From: Elusimicrobiota bacterium
GTDB lineage: Bacteria; Elusimicrobiota; Elusimicrobia; UBA1565; UBA9628
DNA length: 6,050 bases
Assembly (NCBI GenBank): GCA_028717865.1
Contig: JAQUMZ010000175.1
Location: 1 to 6,050, forward strand
Direction: 5' to 3'
The notes below the pieces were generated by a model, which saw only the letters and a list, made by a program, of their open reading frames with translations, was not told the DNA's origin and searched no databases. This document shows, in pieces, positions 1 to 5,970 of this stretch. The translations under genes and the position numbers were made by a program. Within the stretch, counting starts at the first letter, position 1; the number at the start of each line of letters is the position of its first letter.

Positions 1-1
1 C

Positions 2-1159
2 ATCGGGTCCATCGTGGCCAAGTTCCTGCAGGCCGACCTGGAGGCCTTCCTCCTGGTCGACGAGGCCACCAACGAGCTCGTGACCCAGCCGGGGGCCTAC
101 GGGCTCGAGGGCGAGGACCAGTTCTACCGCATCGCCCTGGAGCGCGACGAGGCTTCCTCGGTGCGCGTCTTCAAGACCCGGCAGCCCTTCCTTTCGGCCG
201 ACGCGCAGGCCGACCCCCAGGTCATCGCCCATTACGCCAAGCTTTGGAAGATACACTCCCTGCTGGTCATCCCCCTGCTGGTGGAGGAGCGCTGCATCGG
301 GGTCATGCGGGTGGGCAGCTTCCAGAAGGAATTCTTCAGCCGCGAGCAGGTCGACATGATGACCATCATCGCTGAGGAGGCGGCCGTCATCGTGGAGACC
401 GCCATCCTGAACCGGAAACTCTCCCAGGTGGCGGAACAATTGGCGGCCCTCAATCGTATGAAGAGTGAGTTCGTGTCCACCGTGAGCCACGAGTTCAAGA
501 CGCCGCTGACTTCCTTGTCGGGCTTCTTGACCGTGCTCCTGGACCAGGAGGCGGGGGAGTTGAACGCTCAGCAGAAGGAGTTTTTGGGCATCGCCAAGAA
601 CCAGGTGACGCGCCTGACGAGCATGGTGGCCGACCTGCTCGACGTTTCCCGGCTGGAGGGGGGCATGGACATGGAGAAAGCCCCCGTCAGCCTGGAGCGG
701 ATCGTGCGCGAGAGCGTGGAGAACCACCGCCAGCCCGCCGAATCCGGGCGCAAATCCGTGGTCGTGGAGCTGCCCGGGAAAGTTCCCCTGGTCGTAGGGG
801 ACGCCCGCTGGCTCGGCCTGGCCGTGGACAACCTGCTTTCCAACGCCGTCAAGTTCAGCCGTCCCGGCGGGCGCGTCGTCCTGCGCCTGGCGGACAAGGG
901 CGAGGCCGTGGAGCTGTGCGTCGAGGACGAGGGCATCGGGATACATCCCGAGGATCAAGGGCGCATCTTCGAGAAGTTCTTCAGGGCCCGCAACCGCGCC
1001 GAGATCCCGGCCCCGGGGACGGGGCTGGGGCTGACCATCGCCCGCGAGGTGGTCACCCGGCACGGCGGCCGCATCTGGTTCGTTTCCGAGATGGGCAAGG
1101 GCACGCGGTTCTATCTCGCCCTGCCCGTGCCGCGCTCCGCGTCCGGGGGCAACGATTGA
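2..1159 (+). CDS. GAF-domain sensor histidine kinase, 3' part (5' end outside window)
   Basis: The reading frame is open from base 2, and a GAF domain begins at the edge (IGSIVAKFLQADLEAFLLVD), so the true start lies upstream; the GTG at 14 is probably internal. Counting from that GTG as residue 1, a GAF-type sensor region covers about 1-130, a short coiled linker 131-150, and the HisKA helix pair follows, with H-box SHEFKTPL and phospho-acceptor His159. The HATPase_c domain shows the N box (NLLSNAVKFS, 273-282), G1 (DEGIGI, 305-310), the F box (IFEKFFRA) and G2 (GTGLGL, 335-340). All catalytic boxes are intact, so the protein should autophosphorylate on His and pass the phosphate to a response regulator that is not in this window. 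No membrane segment is seen in this part, so sensing is probably cytoplasmic through GAF; the ligand is unknown. Its TGA overlaps the next gene's ATG. Confidence 0.93.
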   Translation: MGSIVAKFLQADLEAFLLVDEATNELVTQPGAYGLEGEDQFYRIALERDEASSVRVFKTRQPFLSADAQADPQVIAHYAKLWKIHSLLVIPLLVEERCIGVMRVGSFQKEFFSREQVDMMTIIAEEAAVIVETAILNRKLSQVAEQLAALNRMKSEFVSTVSHEFKTPLTSLSGFLTVLLDQEAGELNAQQKEFLGIAKNQVTRLTSMVADLLDVSRLEGGMDMEKAPVSLERIVRESVENHRQPAESGRKSVVVELPGKVPLVVGDARWLGLAVDNLLSNAVKFSRPGGRVVLRLADKGEAVELCVEDEGIGIHPEDQGRIFEKFFRARNRAEIPAPGTGLGLTIAREVVTRHGGRIWFVSEMGKGTRFYLALPVPRSASGGND

Positions 1160-2265
1160 TGCGCCGGCTCTGTTTGGCGTCGGCCGCCGTCCTGCTGGCG
1201 GGCTGCGCCGGCCTGCGGCCGGGTCCGCAAAGGGGCGGCGTGACCGTGGACGCCGAAGGCGCGGCGCCGGAGCTTCCCGAGGCGATCGCCCAGGCGGAGC
1301 GCCAGGCCGTCTCCGAGTTGGTCGACCTGTTCGTGTCCTCGTCCGCGCGGGCGGCGTCGGGGCGGCTCATCGAGGACAAGTTCCTTTCGGCGCCGAGGGC
1401 CTATCTGCGCCGTTTCAAGGTGCTGGCCCGCGGCGGCTCCGGGCCGGGCGTGCGGGTCCGGGTGCGTTGTCTGGTCCGCGCCGACCGGCTGGCCCGGGAT
1501 CTGGACGAGGCCGGCTTGGTGCGTCCCGAGGGGATATCGGGCAGCCCGAAGCTCGTGATTTCCATAAAGGAGGGAGGCCCGGGCTCGTGGTCCGATGTCG
1601 GCTACGCCTCCGACATGCTGCGGCGCCGGCTTTCGGCGCGCGGATTTCGGGCCCTGGACTTGAGCGACGGCCTCGAGTCGAGGCGCCGGTTCTCGGGTTC
1701 GCCGGCGGAAGCGCTTTCGGCGGCCAAGGCCGCCGGGGCCGGCGTTATTTTCGTCGCGGAGGCCTCCGTTCAGCCCGCGCCCGACGCGCGTCTGGCCGGC
1801 TACCAATCTTATCGCGCCCGCCTGGCCGGCCGGGCCCGCGAGACCGGCTCCGGCCGCCCGCTGGGAGAGATCGAGGTCGAGGCCACGGCGGTGGATATTT
1901 CCTCCGCGGCCGCCGCGGCCAAGGCCCTGGAGAACGCCGGGGCTCTGGCCGCGGACCGGCTCGCCGCGGCCATGGACGGGCGCTTCCGCGCGCGCACCGA
2001 GCTGGATTTGAGCGTGCTCGGCCTGGGCGGCCTGGCGCGCGTGCGCGCTTTCGTCGAACAGCTCCGGGGCCTGCCCGGGGTGGCGGGCGCCGCGGTCTCG
2101 GCCTGGGCGAGCGGGGGCGTGCGCTTCAGGGTTTTCGTGGAGGACGCGTCCCCGGACGAGTTCACGGCCCTGCTGCTGAGGCTGCCCGGCCAGGCCTTGA
2201 ATGTCCGCGCCGTTGAATCCGACTACAATTTTATAGAGCTCGAAGCGAGCGGGAGCGGGGCTTGA
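1159..2265 (+). CDS. Predicted lipoprotein, LPP20/FlgT-like, function unknown
   Basis: A 368-residue protein. It starts at the ATG at 1159, inside the kinase stop (TGATG), with a G-run at 1145-1149 as a possible ribosome site. The frame is open further upstream, but only this start gives a signal peptide: two Arg, a hydrophobic stretch, then lipobox LLAGC with Cys16 as the lipidation site. The mature protein should be anchored in the cell envelope. After a Gly/Pro linker, residues about 40-115 (an Ala/Glu/Arg-rich helix, then alternating Arg/Val strand VRVRVRCLV) recall the N-terminal region of FlgT/LPP20 proteins. Residues 131-205 (KLVISI, a helix ending RRRLSARGFRALD, then AGAGVIFVAEA) recall the middle domain of FlgT or CsgG/TolB-like folds. 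Residues 296-365 form another alpha/beta unit. These are fold-level resemblances from reading, not a homology result. No flagellar gene is adjacent, so a flagellar role is not supported. Base composition matches the host. Confidence 0.8.
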   Translation: MRRLCLASAAVLLAGCAGLRPGPQRGGVTVDAEGAAPELPEAIAQAERQAVSELVDLFVSSSARAASGRLIEDKFLSAPRAYLRRFKVLARGGSGPGVRVRVRCLVRADRLARDLDEAGLVRPEGISGSPKLVISIKEGGPGSWSDVGYASDMLRRRLSARGFRALDLSDGLESRRRFSGSPAEALSAAKAAGAGVIFVAEASVQPAPDARLAGYQSYRARLAGRARETGSGRPLGEIEVEATAVDISSAAAAAKALENAGALAADRLAAAMDGRFRARTELDLSVLGLGGLARVRAFVEQLRGLPGVAGAAVSAWASGGVRFRVFVEDASPDEFTALLLRLPGQALNVRAVESDYNFIELEASGSGA

Positions 2266-3329
2266 TGCTGTCGCGGGTCCATTCCCTGGGTTTGCGCGGC
2301 GCCGAGGGCTATCCCGTACTCGTCGAGCTCGATCTGGCCAACGGGCTGCCGGGCTTCACCACGGTCGGCCTGCCCGACGGCGCGGTCCGCGAGGCCAGGC
2401 AGCGCGTGAGCGCCGCCCTGCGCAACTCCGGCTTCGGCTTCCCCGCGCGCAAGGTCACGGTCAACCTGGCGCCGGCCCAGGCGCGCAAGCAGGGCTCGCA
2501 TTACGACCTGCCTATCGCCCTGGCCTTCCTCTGCGCTTGCGGCCAGCTTGGGGAAGGCGAATGGACCCGCCGCTTCTGCTTCGTCGGAGAGCTGGGCTTC
2601 GACGGCGGCCTGCGCCCGGTGCGCGGGGCGCTGGCGATGGCGCTGCGGGCGCAGGAGCAGGGATTTTCCGGCATCGTGCTGCCGCGGGAAAACGCGGCGG
2701 AGGCCGCCGCGACCGGCTTGCCGGCCTACGGAGCGGCGTCCCTGCGCGAGGTGACCGATTTCTTGGCCGGCGCTCCGAACGCGACCTTGTCGGCGTCGAG
2801 CGTGCAATTCGGCGCTCCGAGCGCGGCCGTCGCCCGGCCGGAGGCGGCCCTGGATTTCTCCGACGTCCGGGGCCAGCGCCTGGCCAAGCGCGCGCTGGAG
2901 CTGGCGGCGGCGGGCGGCCATCATGTCCTGCTCGTGGGCCCGCCGGGGTCGGGAAAATCCATGCTGGCCCGCCGCCTGCCCTCCATCCTGCCCCCGCTCT
3001 CGCGCTCCGAGGCCATCGAGGTCACGCGCATCCACTCGCTGCGCGGGGCGCGGACCCCGTCCGGGCTGGCCGCCCTGCGCCCTTTCCGCTCGCCCCATCA
3101 CTCCGCCTCCCAGGCCGCCTTGATCGGCGGCGGGCCGCAAGCCGAGCCGGGGGAAATCTCCCTGGCCCACGGCGGGGTGCTGTTCCTGGACGAGCTGGCC
3201 GAGTTCAACCGAGCCGCCCTGGAGGCCCTGCGCCAGCCCCTGGAGGAGGGGCGGGTCGTGGTGGCGCGGGCGCGGCAGACCGTGGAATACCCGGCCCGCT
3301 TCTGCCTGGTGGGGGCCACGAATCCCTGA
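2265..3329 (+). pseudogene. comM: ComM/YifB AAA+ Mg-chelatase-like helicase, truncated by element insertion
   Basis: ComM is a hexameric AAA+ branch-migration helicase that helps incoming single-stranded DNA recombine during natural transformation. The ATG at 2265 overlaps the upstream TGA, with GGAG at 2251-2254 as ribosome site; a TTG at 2262 is less likely. The N-terminal ChlI-like domain is typical (GLPDGAVREARQRV, 35-48; ARKVTVNLAPA; GSHYDLPIALA). Walker A is GPPGSGKS (225-232), followed by RPFRSPHHSAS (272-282) and Walker B GVLFLDEL (304-311). The protein ends at ATNP (351-354), the sensor-1 segment that in intact family members continues as CPCG. Full-length ComM is about 500 residues, so about 150 C-terminal residues are lost, including the arginine-finger and lid region. 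The stop TGA (3327-3329) is formed at the junction with the element. The product is very probably inactive as a helicase. The missing 3' part should lie beyond the far end of the element, outside this window. Confidence 0.92.
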
Positions 3330-4806
3330 AGTTGCGTTGCCTATCTGCCATGATTTCGGAAGAAGAAGGGAGATAGCCCAGGTTGATTTCAATATCCCCT
3401 GAGCCGATAATGATTTTTTCAACGATTTGCTCAATGATGCTTCGCTTCTCCTCTCTCGTAAGGTCTGGCCACCTGGAGTAGAGGTCTTTTGCTTCATTCA
3501 GTATCTCATCGCTGGATTGAAGCTGGATTTTGGCATAGTCAATCTCTGCTTGAAGAGCAGGGATTTGGTCGGATAGCTGCTTCTGCCTCTCTTCCAGGGG
3601 CTTATACTTGGCCCCGAAGCCGTCCTTGGTAATCTCGTCAGCCAAGTAGAGCTGCATCATCTTGTCCATTTGGCTGGCGAGCTTTTGTTGCTCTCCAGCC
3701 AAGGACAAGAGGAGTTCCTGCTTCTCTTTGATGGTCTTGTCCGCGTCTTCCAGATAGCGGGAGAGTTGCTCCGGGGAGCAGAAGGAACTTTTGAGTTCTT
3801 CGTGGAACACGGCTTCCAGGTCTTCCACACCAATCTTGTTGCGGCACTTGTAGCAGACGTGCTTGGGGGTGTTGGAAGGGACATACATCTTCTCTCCGCA
3901 CTGGCAGTAAACAAGCCCGGAGAATAACTGCGTGGTTTTTTTGGCCGGCGGCTTGCGGTTTTGGAGCCGCTCTTCAATCAGGGCGTTGCACTTGTTCCAA
4001 AGTTCTTCCGAAACGATTGGTTCAATATTGAAAAGCACCCAATCCGATTCGGGTTTGAGCTTCCAGGACTTGCCGTCTCCTTTGGACTTGGTGTAGTTGG
4101 CCCGCCGCACTCCTTTGGCCGAAAAGTCGGTGATGAGCCGATGAATGGTTGTATCCGTGAACTTGCCGCCCTTCCTGGTGCGGTGTCCCATTTCGTTGAG
4201 GAGCCGGGCCACGGTTTTCTTCCTGCGGTGTTTCCAGAAGAGTTCATAAATGAGCTTGCGGATTGGGGCTTCCTGGGTATTGATGATGAGTTGCTTGTCT
4301 TTCCATTGGTAGCCGAAGGGGGCGGCTCCGCCAAGAGGTTTTCCGAGCTTGGCTCTGATTGGGACAGAGGCCGCGACTCGGGAAGCGATTTCTTCCCGCT
4401 CCCATTGGGCCATTGCCGCAATCATCGTATAGAAGAGGCGTCCGGCAGGGGTGGAAGTGTCTATGGACTCTTGGAGGGAAATGAGGTCGGCATTGTGTTG
4501 GTTGAAAAGGTCGGCGAACTCCAATAGCTCCCTGGTGTTCCGGGCGAGGCGAGCCAGTTTGGAAAAAATGAGCCCCGTGATGTGGCCGCGTTTGATGTCA
4601 GCCAGCATCCGTTTGGCTTCGGGGTGCTCAATGACGGACTTTCCCGAGACCGCTTCCAAGTGATAAACCTCTTTCACCTTCCAGGCCTTGGACTCGGCGT
4701 AGTAGCGGGCTCGCTTCTCGTGGTGCTCGGGGCTCTCGCCCTGGGCTTGGTCTTCGGTGGAAACCCTTATCCAAATTCCAACGGACTTCGCGGGAATGTC
4801 TTTCAT
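3205..4806 (-). CDS. Large serine recombinase (site-specific integrase)
   Basis: This is the probable integrase of the element: it cuts and rejoins att sites through a phosphoserine link. The chosen start is the ATG at 4804-4806, preceded by AGGGGG (4814-4819) at 7-base spacing; it overlaps the stop of the 56-residue gene by four bases. The frame is open 27 codons further upstream, but without a better start. Of 533 residues, 1-145 are the resolvase domain: WIRVSTEDQ with Arg14 and nucleophile Ser16, FSKLARLARN with Arg86 and Arg89, and IAAMAQWEREEIASRV before helix E. About 155-285 is the recombinase DNA-binding domain (GKPLGGAAPFGY). A zinc ribbon follows with Cys301, Cys303, Cys318 and Cys321, then a Lys/Glu/Gln-rich coiled coil at about 352-432. 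The segment IDTSTPAGRLFY is typical of the family. The element encodes residues 1-493; 494-533 come from comM antisense, giving a Pro/Ala/Gly-rich tail. No terminator follows. Confidence 0.94.
   Translation of the reverse strand: MKDIPAKSVGIWIRVSTEDQAQGESPEHHEKRARYYAESKAWKVKEVYHLEAVSGKSVIEHPEAKRMLADIKRGHITGLIFSKLARLARNTRELLEFADLFNQHNADLISLQESIDTSTPAGRLFYTMIAAMAQWEREEIASRVAASVPIRAKLGKPLGGAAPFGYQWKDKQLIINTQEAPIRKLIYELFWKHRRKKTVARLLNEMGHRTRKGGKFTDTTIHRLITDFSAKGVRRANYTKSKGDGKSWKLKPESDWVLFNIEPIVSEELWNKCNALIEERLQNRKPPAKKTTQLFSGLVYCQCGEKMYVPSNTPKHVCYKCRNKIGVEDLEAVFHEELKSSFCSPEQLSRYLEDADKTIKEKQELLLSLAGEQQKLASQMDKMMQLYLADEITKDGFGAKYKPLEERQKQLSDQIPALQAEIDYAKIQLQSSDEILNEAKDLYSRWPDLTREEKRSIIEQIVEKIIIGSGDIEINLGYLPSSSEIMADRQRNFRDSWPPPGRSGPGIPRSAAPAPPRPAPPPGAGAGPPGRLG
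3300..3355. other. Hybrid attachment site (attL or attR) at comM/element junction
   Basis: The comM coding sequence is convincing up to GGGGGCCACGAATCCCTG (ending 3328). An intact gene would next encode CPCG, but here the sequence changes to AAGTTGCGTTGCC, which codes for the end of the recombinase on the other strand. The crossover dinucleotide must lie at or shortly left of 3328; a few bases may be shared by both parents, so it cannot be fixed from one junction. The left half is the bacterial half-site and the right half the element half-site. No clear dyad across the join is visible, as expected for a hybrid product site. Confidence 0.75.
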
Positions 4807-4973
4807 GACGATACCCCCTGCTTGCGCTTGCTTCGTTTCAGGAGAGGCAGGAATCCTTTCTGTGGCTTGGCATGAAGAAGCCACCAAAGAAATTCATCCA
4901 GACCATCCCATTCTATTTTGTTTGGGTACACTTGGACCACAAACTCGGAAAGGAGAATGCGTTTGGATTTCAT
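4803..4973 (-). CDS. 56-residue basic protein between RuvC-like gene and recombinase
   Basis: A short gene that fills the otherwise empty gap between its neighbours. It begins with ATG at 4971-4973, starts MKSKRILLSEFVVQVYP, and ends with TGA at 4803-4805. That stop overlaps the recombinase ATG as ATGA, the same joint as between the two upstream genes. A purine ribosome site AAGGAAG (4975-4981) precedes it, with rather short spacing. The RuvC-like stop is 36 bases upstream. The composition is protein-like: an amphipathic N-terminal strand, an acidic/aromatic middle (IEWDGLDEFLWWLLHAKP, about 20-37), and a basic C-terminus (LLKRSKRKQG, 44-53) that could touch nucleic acid. I do not recognise a family. 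Size and position would suit a recombination directionality factor or recombinase partner, but that is inference. Its stop would also couple recombinase translation to its own. Confidence 0.75.
   Translation of the reverse strand: MKSKRILLSEFVVQVYPNKIEWDGLDEFLWWLLHAKPQKGFLPLLKRSKRKQGVSS
4814..4819 (-). promoter_or_regulatory. Ribosome binding site of the serine recombinase
   Basis: AGGGGG on the - strand, 7 bases before the ATG at 4806. It is the reason for placing the recombinase start there rather than at the in-frame ATG at 4887. It lies within the last codons of the 56-residue gene. Confidence 0.7.
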
Positions 4974-4974
4974 G

Positions 4975-4981
4975 CTTCCTT
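4975..4981 (-). promoter_or_regulatory. Ribosome binding site of the 56-residue gene
   Basis: AAGGAAG on the - strand just before the ATG at 4973. Spacing from the GGA core is short (about 3-4 bases), so initiation may be moderate, but it supports this short frame being translated. Confidence 0.5.
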
Positions 4982-5009
4982 ATACGCCAAGGGGGCCGAT
5001 TTTGTTCCA

Positions 5010-5537
5010 TCACGGAATGAGCAGCATGGCACTAAGGCATAGAGCGACGGCATCAAAAATTCCCATCCGGTAGGTCTCGCTCATCCATGGGTCGCGGTGT
5101 TTCGGAAGCGGCAGAAGTTCCGGAAATTGTTCGCTCACAACCTCGGCGATTTGCTCTTTGTTCCGGGCTCCGAATCTGGCAAAGGCATGATGCACGGTCT
5201 TGGGCGCAACAAACTGGACCGGGACATTTTTCTTCCTGGCTGCAAAAAGGATGTGGCTCAGGAAGACCTGCACATCGTGGCACCTGTGCGAGCTGTCATG
5301 GCGGCAGTCCTCAATCACAATCTTGGTCGGGTGGTATTCCTCAATGAGTTCTTTAGCCCGGTCTATGCAGGCGGCCTGATTTTTCTGGCGTCGGGAGACG
5401 GGTTTCTTTCTCCGGCGGTTGCAGACAACAATTCCCCAATCAACAAGAAAGAGGTGGTCTTCAAGAACGGCATAGCCGAAGCCCTTGGAAGACGGATTGA
5501 TGGCAAGGATGCGTTGAGTGGGACGCCGGTGTCTCAT
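5010..5537 (-). CDS. RuvC-like RNase H-fold protein with altered first catalytic residue
   Basis: A 175-residue protein with the layout and length of RuvC Holliday-junction resolvases. Strand 1 reads ILAINPSSKGFGYAVLE (10-26), matching RuvC ILGIDPG..GYGV. Strand 4 is KIVIEDC (72-78), with Glu76 in the place of RuvC Glu66. Then come a helix (VQVFLSHILFAARKKNVPVQFV), a segment like RuvC's P-x-x-V-K (VAPKTVHHAF; NKEQIAEVV), and the C-terminal FDAVALCL (161-168), with Asp162 matching RuvC Asp141. The first catalytic Asp is Asn14, and the position of RuvC Asp138 is Gly159, although Asp149 and Glu154 lie close by. A basic patch (CNRRRKKPVSRRQ, 39-51) could bind DNA. It may be an inactive or rewired nuclease that binds branched DNA. 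Its ATG overlaps the upstream XRE gene stop by four bases (ATGA, 5534-5537), so the two should be translationally coupled. It is not the housekeeping ruvC, as there is no ruvA or ruvB. Confidence 0.8.
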   Translation of the reverse strand: MRHRRPTQRILAINPSSKGFGYAVLEDHLFLVDWGIVVCNRRRKKPVSRRQKNQAACIDRAKELIEEYHPTKIVIEDCRHDSSHRCHDVQVFLSHILFAARKKNVPVQFVAPKTVHHAFARFGARNKEQIAEVVSEQFPELLPLPKHRDPWMSETYRMGIFDAVALCLSAMLLIP

Positions 5538-5893
5538 TCCGCGGACATGTTTTCAATGGCTTCCTCGGCGAGGAGGAGTTTCAAAAAATCAATCTTCCTT
5601 ATCGTGAAAGAGCTGAGCGGTTCTTCAGTGAGACGGCGCAAAAGTTTTCTGGCACGCTTCCTCATATCCTTCGCAACTTCTTCATAAGCGCCGGCAAAAA
5701 GAATTCTGGCCGGCATGGCGTAGATGGCTTCATAGGCGATAATGTTTTTGGGATGCGGAAGACGGCGGCCGGTCTCGTGGATTCCCACGACGGTGCCGTT
5801 CCGGTGGCCGAGAAGAAATGCAACTTCTTTTTGGGTGAGCCGGCTGCGTTTGCGATACGTTTTGAGGTAATTGTTGAGAGTACGAATGCCCAT
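5534..5893 (-). CDS. XRE-type helix-turn-helix regulator of the element
   Basis: A 119-residue protein if the ATG at 5891-5893 is the start. The frame also permits a GTG at 5942-5944, which would add 17 residues (MDYVSRFRAPGW...) before the domain; neither start has a good ribosome site. I prefer the ATG because the helix-turn-helix fold begins a few residues after it and because the GTG lies inside a dyad that may be an operator. The Cro/C1-type domain covers about 5-60: LNNYLKTYRKRSRLTQKEVA with the first helix pair, FLLGHRNGTVVGIHETGRRL with the turn and recognition helix, then NIIAYEAIYAMP. A second helical part (residues 62-119, with basic run RKRARKLLRRL) may serve dimerisation or DNA contact. 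It is first in the - strand operon and would be expected to regulate it and itself, probably as a repressor. No ligand or protease-type domain is seen. Confidence 0.85.
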   Translation of the reverse strand: MGIRTLNNYLKTYRKRSRLTQKEVAFLLGHRNGTVVGIHETGRRLPHPKNIIAYEAIYAMPARILFAGAYEEVAKDMRKRARKLLRRLTEEPLSSFTIRKIDFLKLLLAEEAIENMSAE

Positions 5894-5940
5894 GTCTTTT
5901 ACGATAACCCACCCAGGAGCCCTGAAACGGCTGACATAAT

Positions 5941-5954
5941 CCACACCGGCGTGG
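5941..5954. promoter_or_regulatory. Candidate operator dyad upstream of the XRE gene
   Basis: CCACACCGGCGTGG is a palindrome in six of its seven base pairs, centred on CCGG. It lies 48 bases upstream of the preferred XRE start and downstream of the terminator, where the operon promoter should be. Cro/C1-family proteins usually bind such short dyads near their own promoter. No convincing -35/-10 pair could be assigned around it. Confidence 0.35.
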
Positions 5955-5960
5955 CTTTTC

Positions 5961-5969
5961 TGTGGATAA
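5961..5969 (+). promoter_or_regulatory. Perfect DnaA-box 9-mer (TGTGGATAA)
   Basis: This matches the consensus DnaA box (TTATCCACA on the - strand) exactly, in the spacer between the terminator and the XRE gene. Only one copy is seen, so it may be chance or a regulatory DnaA site rather than an origin. No iterons or AT-rich unwinding region accompany it. Confidence 0.3.
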
Positions 5970-5970
5970 G

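Noticed and set aside
1111..1806. Long - strand open frame opposite the lipoprotein gene
   Set aside because: An Arg/Gly/Pro-rich shadow of a GC-rich gene. The + strand frame has a signal peptide, lipobox and coupled start.
3341..3376. Inverted repeat CTATCT / AGATAG near the junction, as an element end or attP dyad
   Set aside because: Only six bases per arm, 24 bases apart, inside the recombinase coding region; expected by chance.
2223..3497. Long - strand open frame (424 codons) across the comM junction
   Set aside because: It lies opposite comM in GC-rich DNA where stops are rare, and out of frame with the recombinase. Its sequence is low-complexity Arg/Gly/Gln-rich with no domain.
3961..4527. 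A + strand open frame of 188 codons inside the recombinase gene
   Set aside because: It is opposite the recombinase domain, which has clear family motifs; the + frame has none.
4806..4887. Upstream ATG at 4887 as the recombinase start, adding 27 residues
   Set aside because: The extra residues precede the usual start of the resolvase domain, lie inside the 56-residue gene in another frame, and lack a ribosome site as good as AGGGGG before 4806.
5010..5537. TnpB/IscB-type RNA-guided nuclease as an explanation of the RuvC-like gene
   Set aside because: The protein is the size of a stand-alone RuvC, lacks the zinc finger and bridge regions of those nucleases, and has lost the first catalytic Asp. 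No guide-RNA-like element is visible.
5097..5687. A + strand open frame of 196 codons opposite the RuvC-like gene
   Set aside because: It spans the coupled RuvC-like and XRE genes on the other strand and shows no recognisable motif.
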